Assembly (NCBI RefSeq): GCF_030409055.1
Contig: NZ_CP116619.1
Location: 3,201,628 to 3,265,627, forward strand
Length of the DNA: 64,000 bases
From: Trichocoleus desertorum NBK24
GTDB taxonomy: Bacteria > Cyanobacteriota > Cyanobacteriia > FACHB-46
Reading direction: 5' to 3'
Positions 29,132 through 38,337 of the stretch are shown here, piece after piece; positions within the stretch are counted from its first letter, which is position 1; each line of letters begins with the position of its first letter. The notes beneath the pieces are model-generated. The model did no database searches. It saw only the letters and a list, made by a program, of their open reading frames with translations, and was not told the origin of the DNA. Position numbers and translations under genes: made by a program.

Positions 29132-31555
29132 CTAATGATGCATGTGCTGTTCCATCAACTGCTTGGCTCTGGGTTTAAAGAGTAGATAGAACAGAGATTC
29201 CAAGTAGCGCAGCATATCTTCTCGGTCTTCTTGGGAAGTGTAATTCCAGAAGCCATAGATCTTAGCCAGCGACAACAAGCGTGTGGTATGGATTTTCCAC
29301 GTGTATGTGCTATAAACTCGCTCAATCCCCCGCTTGGAAATCTCCTGCCAGTAGTTGGGATTCTGCTCACACTTAGAAACAAACTCCAGAATCTTCCCAG
29401 CCGTTTCCTCTAAATTCGTTGGGTTGATGTAGAAGCCATTCACTCGATCCTGAATAATTTCCAAGGGGCCACCAAACTGCGTGGCAAACGTGGGTATACC
29501 AGAAATCATCGCCTCTAGAATCGTCAAGCCAAAAGCTTCAAACAAGGCTGGTTGCACAAAGATGCCTTGATGATCGGCAATGACGCGATAAATCTCACCG
29601 GAGTCAGTTTTGGGCAAACGTACGCCTAACCAACGAATTTTGCCGTGAAGATTGTGCTCGTCAATAATGCGATAGAGCTTTTCCATTTCACTCGCTTCTT
29701 CGCGATCCGCCGTATCCTCTACCCGCAATTTGCCCGCCACCAAAATCAGATTGCAGCGCTCTTGCAATTCTGGGCTGCGACCAAAGCACTCGGCTAAACC
29801 AGTTAAGTTCTTGATGCGATCGAGCCTTGCCATAGAGAACAAGGGCTGTTTGCTCGGATCATCAAGCTTGCCGTAGGCTTGTTCTGGGTCTTCTAAGGTA
29901 AAAAGTAAATCTTCTAAGCGATCGCGATCATCGGGTAAGCGATCTTCGGTGCGAGTATAGGGGAAGTAAACCGCCTCATTAACTCCTGGTGGCACCACAT
30001 TGAACTTAGGGCTAAATAGCTCCACACCATTTACCACGTGGTACAACTCTGGCATGGTAAAGCACTTATAAGACTCATACTGGCCAATACTGTCAGGCGT
30101 ACCGACGATTTCTTGATAAGTGCTACTAATGATGAAATTTGCTGCGTTCATAGCAATCAAGTCTGCCGTGAACTGGAGCGAGAAATGATACTGCTCCTCA
30201 GAATCCTGCCAGTAAAGGTTGCTGAACAGGTACTTTGATTTCTCTAAAGCGTGGGCAACATTACATTGCGTCACCTTAAGACGACGGGCCAACAGAAAAG
30301 CAACTAAATTACCATCTGAATAGTTACCCACAATCAAGTCAGGTCGGCCCTGAAACTCTGCTAAAAGTTCTCGTTCAGAATCGATCGCATAAGTTTCTAA
30401 GTAAGGCCAAATCTCAAAGCGAGAAATCCAGTTTTGAGTCAACTTGGGATTAAATTCTCGGAAAGGTACCCGCAAAATCCAGGCATTATCAGTGCCATGC
30501 ACTTTTTCTAAGCGCTGATTACAGCGAGTGCCATCACTATTGGGGATCAAGCGACTGAGAATGACAACCTTAGGCTGCACCTTTGTGACATCTAACCCAG
30601 CTAGACACAAATCTTCTTGCAGTTGCTTCTCTATACTCTTGGCTTGGTCAAGTACATAAACCACTTGGCCACCTGTATCCGGTCGCCCCAAGACTCCCTC
30701 TTGGCCAAACCAACCATGAGGCGACACCAGTACCACCCGGAAGACCATTGGAATCCGCGAGATGAAAGCTTCTAAGGTTTGGTGATCGGGAGAGTCAATT
30801 AGTTCGTCTAAAAGTTCTAAGGTTTCTTTGACGCGACCTGCCGTGTTGCCCCATCCCGGCTCAAAACCCATTGCTTGCAAGTCAAAGCGAAAGGTTTCAT
30901 AAGCTGCATCGGTCGGACGACCACTAACAAATTGCAGGGCTTTCTTCAGCTGGGATGAAAGCTCACCTTGGCTCTTAATGCGCTCATTAATCAGCAGTTG
31001 TGTGCCGTTATGGCGGTGCAAACTTAAAAACTTAAATAGCGCTTCTAACCATTCCTGCGGGTCTTGGAACAACTTACTGGATAGATATCGGTTTAGGAAT
31101 TGCACCCCTTTACCAATATTTTTAGGGTCGCGGATGGTGGGTGAATAGTCGTAAAAGGGTTGAAAGTCTAACTCTAAAACATCTCCTTCATTGGGATGAA
31201 AGCGATTCACCAATAGATCCCGCAGATCCAGCAACTCCTGCACCGTCATCACATCAACGGTAAGGTTATCTTCGGAGAGGCGAAAAATTTCTTGGCTGGC
31301 AATCTTAGGACGAACAATAAAACAGAAGCTTTCCTCATCCAGAATAATTTCCTGGGTGTAATCGATCAACTTGCCTAAATGAGAAGCATGGCAAAACTGT
31401 TCAGGTTTTTGATGATTGTTACAGTAAGCCGAAAATGCATTCAAAATCTCATTGCGTAACAGGTAGCGTTGCTCTTGCTGGCGTAAGTCTCTGAGAAATT
31501 GCCGCAAATCAGTCTTCTCGTTGTTGTCTATAACGGCCTGAATCAGTTCAGACAT
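29132..31555 (-). CDS. sucrose synthase
   Basis: This 807-residue GT-B retaining glycosyltransferase (GT4) interconverts sucrose plus UDP/ADP with fructose and the NDP-glucose. It has the N-terminal regulatory region of sucrose synthases (about 1-250), the VSPHGWFGQEGVLGRPDTGGQVVYVLDQAKS sugar-site segment (near 277-307) and the E-x7-E motif in EAFGLTILEAM. The length equals plant and Nostoc SuS. It is common in filamentous cyanobacteria, where it cleaves sucrose. The gene symbol varies in the literature (sus), so I leave it blank. Confidence 0.93.
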   Translation of the reverse strand: MSELIQAVIDNNEKTDLRQFLRDLRQQEQRYLLRNEILNAFSAYCNNHQKPEQFCHASHLGKLIDYTQEIILDEESFCFIVRPKIASQEIFRLSEDNLTVDVMTVQELLDLRDLLVNRFHPNEGDVLELDFQPFYDYSPTIRDPKNIGKGVQFLNRYLSSKLFQDPQEWLEALFKFLSLHRHNGTQLLINERIKSQGELSSQLKKALQFVSGRPTDAAYETFRFDLQAMGFEPGWGNTAGRVKETLELLDELIDSPDHQTLEAFISRIPMVFRVVLVSPHGWFGQEGVLGRPDTGGQVVYVLDQAKSIEKQLQEDLCLAGLDVTKVQPKVVILSRLIPNSDGTRCNQRLEKVHGTDNAWILRVPFREFNPKLTQNWISRFEIWPYLETYAIDSERELLAEFQGRPDLIVGNYSDGNLVAFLLARRLKVTQCNVAHALEKSKYLFSNLYWQDSEEQYHFSLQFTADLIAMNAANFIISSTYQEIVGTPDSIGQYESYKCFTMPELYHVVNGVELFSPKFNVVPPGVNEAVYFPYTRTEDRLPDDRDRLEDLLFTLEDPEQAYGKLDDPSKQPLFSMARLDRIKNLTGLAECFGRSPELQERCNLILVAGKLRVEDTADREEASEMEKLYRIIDEHNLHGKIRWLGVRLPKTDSGEIYRVIADHQGIFVQPALFEAFGLTILEAMISGIPTFATQFGGPLEIIQDRVNGFYINPTNLEETAGKILEFVSKCEQNPNYWQEISKRGIERVYSTYTWKIHTTRLLSLAKIYGFWNYTSQEDREDMLRYLESLFYLLFKPRAKQLMEQHMHH

Positions 31556-32205
31556 GTCAACTCCCTTTACTCACTCGATTAGTGTCAATTAGTATCGATT
31601 TAAATTCAGCGACGTTTCCTAGCCCTAGCTTTTTTCGTTGCTAGAGGTCGTCAAATAAATATTTATGGTTGCGGATCTCACAACCACAAACCCTGGCCCA
31701 ATCAGTTAAAAGACTAGGCTGACGGTGTGACTAAACCAAGTCCCGATCAAGGTTCAAGTCTCGTATCTGGCAATAAAACACTACATGCAGCGTTTTCCAG
31801 AAGCTACCCAGAATAAACTCTAGAACTAAGAGATTCTAGGGCGGAGGATGCCTTTGCTTGGAGAGATAAACCCTGAATCTAGGCTCAAAACAAGGCAGTA
31901 CGCCTCGATTTGTAGCTTGAGAGCCAATAAACTATCTTCCCTCTAAAGTTCGAATTTGAGGAACGATTGAGGAGTAGTGGAGTAACTACGTCAAGTACGG
32001 CAGCTACTCTGAAGCGAAAGGCGACCTGTCAATATGTAGAGGCATGAATGGGGCAAGTTCGGGCTCTGGTTGCCTGAACCTAACATCCCACAGATTAGCG
32101 ACTAGATCCGTAAAGCTACCAACTAAGCGGATAAATTTCCAGTAAAGAGACTAGATTGGGAGAATGAGCTAAAAATTTGACGAGTTAGTCAAAGCCAACA
32201 TCCAA
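31556..32205. other. intergenic region upstream of sucrose synthase
   Basis: This 650-bp gap contains no gene I can support. It lies upstream of sucrose synthase and downstream of the TPR-FHA gene. A small hairpin, TGGTTG (31666-31671) / CAACCA (31681-31686), is about 110 bases upstream of the sucrose synthase start and could be part of its leader. A GGTTCAAGTC stretch at 31751-31760 resembles a tRNA T-loop, but no tRNA can be folded around it. Confidence 0.3.
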
Positions 32206-33279
32206 TTAAGAGGGGGATGCAGCGAGGTAAATGGCTCGCACTTGAGGGCCAAAGACTACTACATCGTCGTGAGCTAGCTCCCACACCCGATGCTTGCGAC
32301 CATTAACCATTAGGCCGTTAGTGCTGCGTTTCCCTCCCAGGACACCATCCACCAGTTGGTACATGTATGTGCCGTCATCTCGAAGAATTTTTAGCAGGGT
32401 TGCATGGTGGCGAGAAACGAACTGGGAATGCAGACAAATATCACTTTTTGGGTCTCGACCGATTGAGTAGCAAGACTTCTCTAGGGTGATTTCCCTAGTT
32501 CCCTGCTCGTCTTCGAGCACAAAAACAGGTTGTAGCTGGGAGCGAGTTGCAGCAGGATAGTTCGTAAAAATTGCTGCCTCGTTAGCTTCGATCGCACGTT
32601 CTTCTATAGGGTTTGATTCTGAGTAACCCCGACCGTACCAAACTGGATTAGTAGTAGGTTGCTTGTAAGCTAGACCTGATCGCTCTACTGCACAGCTCCG
32701 GCCATAACTAGCAGATTGATCAGTCGGCTCAATTTCTAGCGCTCTGTCATAACTAGCGATCGCCTCACTGTAGCGAGCCAGTTCTACTAAAGCGTTGCCT
32801 CGGTTGCGCCAAGCTAGGTAATAATCTGGTTTTAGATGTAAAGCTTTGTCATAGCTGGCGATCGCTTCATTGTATTGGTTGAACCCATACAAAAGCGCGT
32901 TACCTCGATTTTGCCAAGCTTTGTAATGTTCTGGATTGACCTGTAAAGCCTTCTCATAGCTGGCAATGGCATCGGCATAGTCTCCCAAGCCGTATTGCTG
33001 GGCATCGCCTCGGTTTTGCCAAATTTCACAAGCGACATCCTTAGGGGGCCGCAGTTGTAACGCTCTATCGTAACTGGCGATCGCCTCGTGATACGCACCT
33101 AGATTTTCTAAGGCTAAACCACGCTCATACCAGACCTCAGAGCAATCTGGCCGAGCTTTAAGCACACAATCAAAACTTACAACTGCTTGCTCATACTCTT
33201 TCGTTTCAGCCAAGAGCAGACCCTTGCGAAACCAAAGTAGCGGATCACCACTTAGAGGAAGCTGACCTGTGTCAAGCAT
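32206..33279 (-). CDS. TPR protein with C-terminal FHA domain
   Basis: This is a 357-residue protein. Residues 10-190 hold about five tetratricopeptide repeats with the cyanobacterial pattern of a W-Y/N-RG-AL-L-Y-EAI-SYDRAL unit. Residues 240-345 form a forkhead-associated domain: SIGRDPKSDICLHSQFVSRHHA, then STNGLMVNG. FHA domains bind phosphothreonine, so this protein probably links a Ser/Thr kinase signal to a TPR-assembled complex. No kinase is nearby. It is the third of three adjacent same-strand TPR genes. Confidence 0.88.
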   Translation of the reverse strand: MLDTGQLPLSGDPLLWFRKGLLLAETKEYEQAVVSFDCVLKARPDCSEVWYERGLALENLGAYHEAIASYDRALQLRPPKDVACEIWQNRGDAQQYGLGDYADAIASYEKALQVNPEHYKAWQNRGNALLYGFNQYNEAIASYDKALHLKPDYYLAWRNRGNALVELARYSEAIASYDRALEIEPTDQSASYGRSCAVERSGLAYKQPTTNPVWYGRGYSESNPIEERAIEANEAAIFTNYPAATRSQLQPVFVLEDEQGTREITLEKSCYSIGRDPKSDICLHSQFVSRHHATLLKILRDDGTYMYQLVDGVLGGKRSTNGLMVNGRKHRVWELAHDDVVVFGPQVRAIYLAASPS

Positions 33280-33549
33280 AGTTGGACTCGTTCTGTAGAC
33301 CTGAGCTTGAAACTACAAAGCCTTTAGGCTCAGATGGAATAAATTTCTGCCAAAACAATTAAATCTTGACAGAAATAAATTTGTATGATGCCTCATATCC
33401 TTACCAGTATACGCAAGTGGAGAGGCTAGTGTCTCTGCCCTTAGGTCAATGCTGCAACTGTCACAAATATATTGATTTCGCCAATAGTCCAGTAGATTTT
33501 CTGAGGATGTCCGTTGGCTATGGAGCGGGCTGAGTATTAGGGCTGAAGC

Positions 33550-34356
33550 CTAAAATAGAGCTTGAAATTCGGCATGGTGCTGCATCTCATGAAAAATTGG
33601 CTCTGTCTTCGCCATCAGTCGATGCAAGTTAGGACTTAGATCAAATGCTCGGTAGAGATTGTTAACCGTCAACTCCACATCTTCTAATAAAGCGTAGCAA
33701 CAAGCTTTGCCGTACCAGGCATTGGGGTTAGAAGCCTCGCTATTTAACGAACGCTCAAAGCTAACAAGTGCCTCTGGACAGCGTTCTAGCTTAATCAGCA
33801 CAATGCCTCGGTAGTTCCAAGCGTAATGACAACTGGGTTTAATAGTTACAGCATTGTCGAAACTGGTAAGGGCATCCGAGTAGCGACCTAGATAGGCTAA
33901 GGCGACACCCCGTTTGTACCAAGCTTGATACTTATCAGGCTTGAACTCTAAAACTTTGTCAAAAGCAGCGATCGCTTCTTTATATTGGCAGAGATGGCTG
34001 AGGGCGTTGCCTTTGTTGTACCAAGCTCGGTAGTCATCGCGACTCCACTTGATGATGCGATCAAAGCAAACCACCGCTTCTTCATAACGGTTGAGTCGGC
34101 CTAAGGCAATTCCTTTACCATGCCAAGCTGGAGTGAATTTGGGAGCTAGAGAAATTGCTTTTTCAAAGCTGACGATCGCTTCTTCATAGCGCTCTAAATG
34201 CTCCAAAGCATAGCCGCGATCGCACCAAGCTTGATGGCTGTCTGGCTTTAGTTCCAACACGCGATCGTAGCGATCGAGTGCCCCTTCATAACGTCCGAGT
34301 TCGCTCAAAACATGACCTTGACTATACCAAGTCTGAGACCCTTGACTCTGGCTCAT
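33550..34356 (-). CDS. TPR repeat protein
   Basis: This 268-residue protein consists almost entirely of about six to seven tetratricopeptide repeats (e.g. AWCDRGYALEHLERYEEAIVSFEKAI), each 34 residues long. It is a protein-protein interaction scaffold without an enzymatic domain or signal peptide. The C-terminal 50 residues (LTVNNLYRAFDLSPNLHRLMAKTEP...) match the C-terminal tail of the next gene (34420-35256), showing that the two are tandem paralogs. Confidence 0.85.
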   Translation of the reverse strand: MSQSQGSQTWYSQGHVLSELGRYEGALDRYDRVLELKPDSHQAWCDRGYALEHLERYEEAIVSFEKAISLAPKFTPAWHGKGIALGRLNRYEEAVVCFDRIIKWSRDDYRAWYNKGNALSHLCQYKEAIAAFDKVLEFKPDKYQAWYKRGVALAYLGRYSDALTSFDNAVTIKPSCHYAWNYRGIVLIKLERCPEALVSFERSLNSEASNPNAWYGKACCYALLEDVELTVNNLYRAFDLSPNLHRLMAKTEPIFHEMQHHAEFQALF

Positions 34357-34419
34357 ATCACCGAGACTGGAATTGAAACATTACTGAGTCAATTCCTGTA
34401 TAACATTATCCATTCCGGA

Positions 34420-35256
34420 TTAATTATTTCTTCCCAACACTAAAACTTTAAAGTCTGCGACTTGGCGAATTGGTTTAAAACAAGCGTCTAGCTTAGCCAT
34501 TGTCCGGTACACGTTTGGACTTTGCTCAATTGCCTTGTGTAAACATTTCAGAGCTTGATTGCAATTTTGCTGAGCTATGTAACAGCGAGCTAGACTGTAC
34601 CAAGCACCTGGATTATGGGATTTTGCAGCGAGTGATTGGTCAAAGCTAGCGATCGCTTCGTCGTACCGTTTTAGTTTTGATAGCGCAATGCCCCGGTAGT
34701 TCCAGGCATAGTGACAATCCGCTTTAATCATGAGGGCGGTGTCAAAACTGCCAATTGCTTCTTCATACAACGTTAATTCTGCTAAGGCCGTACCCCGGTG
34801 ATACCAAGCTCTGTAGTAGTCAGGCTTGAAATACAGGCTGCGATCAAAGCTAAGAATAGCTTCTGCATGGCGGCGCAAACGTCCTAAAGCATTGCCGTGG
34901 TTATACCAAGCTTTGGGGTCTTCGGGTTCTAGTTCTAAAGCTTTGGCAAAACTGACGATCGCGCCTTCATATTGATGGCTCTGAGCTTGAGCAATGCCTT
35001 TACCATGCCAAGCCAGGACAAAATTGGGTTGCAGAGCAATGGCTTGGTCGAAACTGGCGATCGCGTCTGGGTAGCGACCTAGATTAGACAAGGCATAGCC
35101 GCGATAACTCCAAGCCTCAAAATCGTCCGGTTGTTGCTCTAGCACCCGGTCATATCTGGCGATGGCTCCTTCATAGCGGCCTAAACCATAAAGTGTATTC
35201 CCGTGTTTATACCAGGCACGAGAGTCTTGATCTGGACTCATATAGCACCTAAGCAT
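34420..35256 (-). CDS. TPR repeat protein (tandem paralog)
   Basis: This 278-residue protein has about seven tetratricopeptide repeats and no other domain. Repeat order and the C-terminal segment (IEQSPNVYRTMAKLDACFKP) align with the 33550-34356 gene 63 bp downstream. The pair therefore arose by tandem duplication and is probably transcribed together. A role as an interaction scaffold is inferred from the fold; the partner is unknown. Confidence 0.85.
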   Translation of the reverse strand: MLRCYMSPDQDSRAWYKHGNTLYGLGRYEGAIARYDRVLEQQPDDFEAWSYRGYALSNLGRYPDAIASFDQAIALQPNFVLAWHGKGIAQAQSHQYEGAIVSFAKALELEPEDPKAWYNHGNALGRLRRHAEAILSFDRSLYFKPDYYRAWYHRGTALAELTLYEEAIGSFDTALMIKADCHYAWNYRGIALSKLKRYDEAIASFDQSLAAKSHNPGAWYSLARCYIAQQNCNQALKCLHKAIEQSPNVYRTMAKLDACFKPIRQVADFKVLVLGRNN

Positions 35257-35414
35257 GAGGTAGAACCTGCCTTAATCATAAAAATGTGTGCTAGTAGCCG
35301 AAAGCCAAACGTTAGGTTTAGCTAGGGTTTGGCTAAGTTTAGTGACAGGGTTTACAAGCTTAAGTTACCCAGCTCATTTTAGTAGTCAACAAAAACCATA
35401 GCCCGCTTAGAACT

Positions 35415-36182
35415 TTAGGACTGATCCGATGTATGTACTGTGTCTAAAAGCGATTGAGTTTGACTAGAAGGCTGAGCTAGAAAAGCCGCAGCAATGTGAG
35501 CTGTCTCAGAATTAGGTTCGGAGGCTGAGGCGATCGCTTGAATTAACTGGGCAACAGCCTGAGAAGTTTGGGCCTGAGAGACCGTTGCTCTAGCAATTGC
35601 TCTCATTAATTGCTCAACCTGCTGGGACGCCTCCACAATCTGTTTTATGCTGTGCTGGGCATCTTGAAGCTTGCCAGCTTGAAGGGCAGATCCAACTGCC
35701 AAATCGCTGCTTTCTGCCGCAATTGGGGCAAGGTCTTGGCCCTCGTCTTGAGGGGGGGCGATCGCCAAAGTAGCATTCATCTTCAATAAAGGAATTTGTA
35801 AAGCAATTTGATGAATCGACGAAACAACTTGCGAAATTTGTTGGGAAGATTCATCGAGTCGCTGCACTTTTCTGGCGGTATGAGCGACTGTTTCTTGTAG
35901 CCTGAGGAGTCGCTGCACCGTTTTGTCTATTGCTAGTTCCTCTAGCTCAGTCGAGGCAACGGTCTCAGTGGCCTGCTGAGCGTTTACGGCTACGGCTCGG
36001 ATAGATTGGGTCATTTGCTCGACTGCATTGCGTGTTTGAGCAAGTTCTGCGGTCTGTCTTGCTGCCACTTGAGCGAGATGAAGCATGGCAAGTTCGGGTT
36101 CACTGGGGGAGGGGTTAACTGGACCTGCTGTTCTGTTCATCTGAGTGCTCAGGCTCCGCAGTGCTTGACTAAACCTACTCAA
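35415..36182 (-). CDS. soluble MCP-like coiled-coil protein, degenerate signalling tip
   Basis: This is a 255-residue helical protein that resembles the cytoplasmic signalling domain of methyl-accepting chemotaxis proteins but has no transmembrane or sensor region. The tip that binds CheA/CheW, normally like ALQTNLLALNATIEAARAGE, is altered here to ALQIPLLKMNATLAIAPPQDEG, followed by DLAPIAAESSDLA. It thus keeps the heptad layout but not the Glu/Arg tip. A role in chemotaxis is uncertain; it may be a dominant competitor or an unrelated scaffold. Confidence 0.6.
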   Translation of the reverse strand: MSRFSQALRSLSTQMNRTAGPVNPSPSEPELAMLHLAQVAARQTAELAQTRNAVEQMTQSIRAVAVNAQQATETVASTELEELAIDKTVQRLLRLQETVAHTARKVQRLDESSQQISQVVSSIHQIALQIPLLKMNATLAIAPPQDEGQDLAPIAAESSDLAVGSALQAGKLQDAQHSIKQIVEASQQVEQLMRAIARATVSQAQTSQAVAQLIQAIASASEPNSETAHIAAAFLAQPSSQTQSLLDTVHTSDQS

Positions 36183-36341
36183 CAGCAGCTCAGACTCTAT
36201 TGAGCCTGGAGTTTTAGATACAGCTTGGGTACTTCTATAGTGCAGGCTGAGACGGATAAACTAATCAGACAAATGTCTTAACTGTTTCAGGCATTGTACG
36301 GATTTTGAGCTTTGGTCGCTGTTACACCAGGATGGGAAGTC

Positions 36342-37766
36342 ATGATGAATGCACTAGGAAATATGTCTTTCCGAATTGAGCGGGACTCGATGGGAGAACG
36401 ACAGATTCCAGCCGAAACTTATTACGGAATTCAAACGCTACGGGCGATCGAGAACTTTCCCATCAGTGGCCTCAAGCCCTTGCCGACTTATGTGGATGCC
36501 TGCCTACTAATTAAAAAGGCAACGGCGATCGCCAATGGTGAGCTAGGCTGTATTCCCCAGGAAATCGCTCAAGCGATCGTGCAGGCAACTGATGAGGTGT
36601 TGGCTGGGAAGTTGCGTGACCAGTTTGTGGTGGATGTGTATCAAGCAGGAGCAGGCACCTCGCACCACATGAATATAAATGAGGTCTTGGCGAATCGCGC
36701 TTTAGAGCTTTTGGGCGACGAGAAAGGCAATTACAAACGGGTCAATCCCAACGATCATGTCAACTACGGTCAATCGACCAATGATGTCATCCCCACTGCC
36801 ATTCGGATTGGCGGGCTACTGGCGCTAGAACATACACTTTACCCTGCTTTGTCTGGGGCGATCGCGGCCCTGGACACTAAAGCTGAGGAGTTCCAAGATA
36901 TTGTGCGCTCTGGTCGAACTCACTTACAAGATGCTGTACCTGTGCGCTTGGGAGAAAACTTTCGAGCTTGGGCGCAAATTTTGACCGACCATTTAACTCG
37001 CTTAGAAACTGCCTCGCACGATCTGATGGTGTTGGGTTTGGGCGGTAGCGCTGCGGGCACTGGGTTAAACACCCATCCTCAGTATTGCGATCGCGTCGCT
37101 CAAATTTTGTCTCAGTTACTCGACCAGCCGCTGCGTCCTGCCCCTCACTTGATGGCTGCAATGCAGAGCATGGCTCCGTTTGTGAACGTGTCGGGGGCGT
37201 TGCGAAACTTAGCCCAAGATTGCGTCAAAATCTCTCACGACTTGCGCTTGATGGACTCTGGCCCCAAAACTGGCCTCAAGGAAATCCAACTGCCGCCTGT
37301 ACAACCGGGTTCTTCGATCATGCCTGGAAAGTACAACCCGGTGATGGCCGAGATGACCTCGATGGTTTGCTTTCAAGTCATGGGCTACGACACCGCGATC
37401 GCTCTGGCCGCTCAAGCGGGACAACTGGAACTCAACGTAATGATGCCGCTGATTGCTTATAACCTGATTCACAGCATGGAAATCTTGGGCAATACATTGG
37501 CAGCTTTGAGCGAGCGGTGCATCAACGGCATTACAGCCAATCGCGATCGCTGTGCTTACTATGCCGAAGGTAGCCTAGCCTTGGTAACCGCTTTGAATCC
37601 TCACATTGGTTATCTCAATGCTGCCGCTGTCGCCAAAGAGTCTTTGGAAACAGGCAAATCCCTGCGTCAGATTGTGCTGGAGCAAGGTTTAATGAACTCT
37701 GAAGAATTGGCTAAAGTTCTAGATCTAGAGCAAATGAGCGCGATGCCTAAGCCAGAAAGTGCATGA
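36342..37766 (+). CDS. aspA: aspartate ammonia-lyase
   Basis: This is an enzyme of the fumarase/aspartase superfamily, about 474 residues. The signature GSSIMPGKYNPVMAE is present, with the catalytic Ser loop, THLQDAVPV and NYGQSTNDVIPTAI. The N-terminal YYGIQTLRAIENFPISG segment favours aspartase (L-aspartate to fumarate and ammonia) over fumarase, where YWGAQTQRS is usual. The residue before N in the signature is Tyr where Val is common. I chose the ATG at 36342; ATG 36363 is possible. Fumarase activity cannot be excluded. Confidence 0.82.
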   Translation: MMNALGNMSFRIERDSMGERQIPAETYYGIQTLRAIENFPISGLKPLPTYVDACLLIKKATAIANGELGCIPQEIAQAIVQATDEVLAGKLRDQFVVDVYQAGAGTSHHMNINEVLANRALELLGDEKGNYKRVNPNDHVNYGQSTNDVIPTAIRIGGLLALEHTLYPALSGAIAALDTKAEEFQDIVRSGRTHLQDAVPVRLGENFRAWAQILTDHLTRLETASHDLMVLGLGGSAAGTGLNTHPQYCDRVAQILSQLLDQPLRPAPHLMAAMQSMAPFVNVSGALRNLAQDCVKISHDLRLMDSGPKTGLKEIQLPPVQPGSSIMPGKYNPVMAEMTSMVCFQVMGYDTAIALAAQAGQLELNVMMPLIAYNLIHSMEILGNTLAALSERCINGITANRDRCAYYAEGSLALVTALNPHIGYLNAAAVAKESLETGKSLRQIVLEQGLMNSEELAKVLDLEQMSAMPKPESA

Positions 37767-37911
37767 TAGCGATCGCCTTCCTTGATCTGCTTAGAGAATC
37801 GTGGTCGAACATGCCCATAATTCCCAAAGAAAAGGTACGAAAATCCCCATCCCCGAACGGTTCAACTTAAGATGAATCATTTCTGGATTGCAAACACTAG
37901 TAAGAGGGCCT

Positions 37912-38214
37912 ATGTATAGCCAGGAATCCGAGCCAACTCCGACTTACATTACCTTTCACTACTTGAACGGTCAGTCAGACTCTTTCAACATTCATCACTT
38001 GACTGAGCCTGGAGTAACCCGACAAGACATTCGGCAAGAAATTCGGCGGTTTCTGAGTGAAGGGTGGTGGGTGGTCAAACTGCCAGATGAAACTCTTTTT
38101 ATCAATGCCAGCCAAGTGGTGAAAATTGAGATGAAGCCACCGATTACTTCACTCGAAGGGGAAGGGGTACTTTCAGAAGCCCAGTGGGTGACTGCGCTAA
38201 ATCGACCTCGATAG
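37912..38214 (+). CDS. conserved hypothetical protein
   Basis: This is a 100-residue soluble protein, MYSQESEPTPTYITFHYLNGQ... It is unassigned. Beta strands (YITFHYLNGQSDSFNI) precede a helix (RQDIRQEIRRFLSEGWWVVKL) and a strand with LFINASQVVKIEM. It looks like a small globular protein of the kind common in cyanobacteria. I use the ATG at 37912 because AAGAGGG lies 4 bases upstream. Confidence 0.65.
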   Translation: MYSQESEPTPTYITFHYLNGQSDSFNIHHLTEPGVTRQDIRQEIRRFLSEGWWVVKLPDETLFINASQVVKIEMKPPITSLEGEGVLSEAQWVTALNRPR

Positions 38215-38337
38215 GGATTGACTGTCACAATCGATCAGGGGTGAAATCTAGATTGGCCTCTGTGCTATCTAAGTTATCTAACAAACAGCTCGTTCTCTCT
38301 GTCTTACCCATCATTTCACCTATCCTTCTGCTTGACT

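Noticed and set aside
31745-31780. GGTTCAAGTC resembling a tRNA T-loop
   Set aside because: No T stem, acceptor stem or anticodon arm can be formed with the surrounding bases.
32206-35256. Repetitive DNA that could look like a repeat array or CRISPR
   Set aside because: The periodicity is 102 bases (34 codons) and comes from translated TPR units, with no conserved direct repeat or spacers.
36342-37766. Class II fumarase (fumC)
   Set aside because: The N-terminal YYGIQTLRAIENFPISG is aspartase-like. Fumarases normally have YWGAQTQRS. Some doubt remains.
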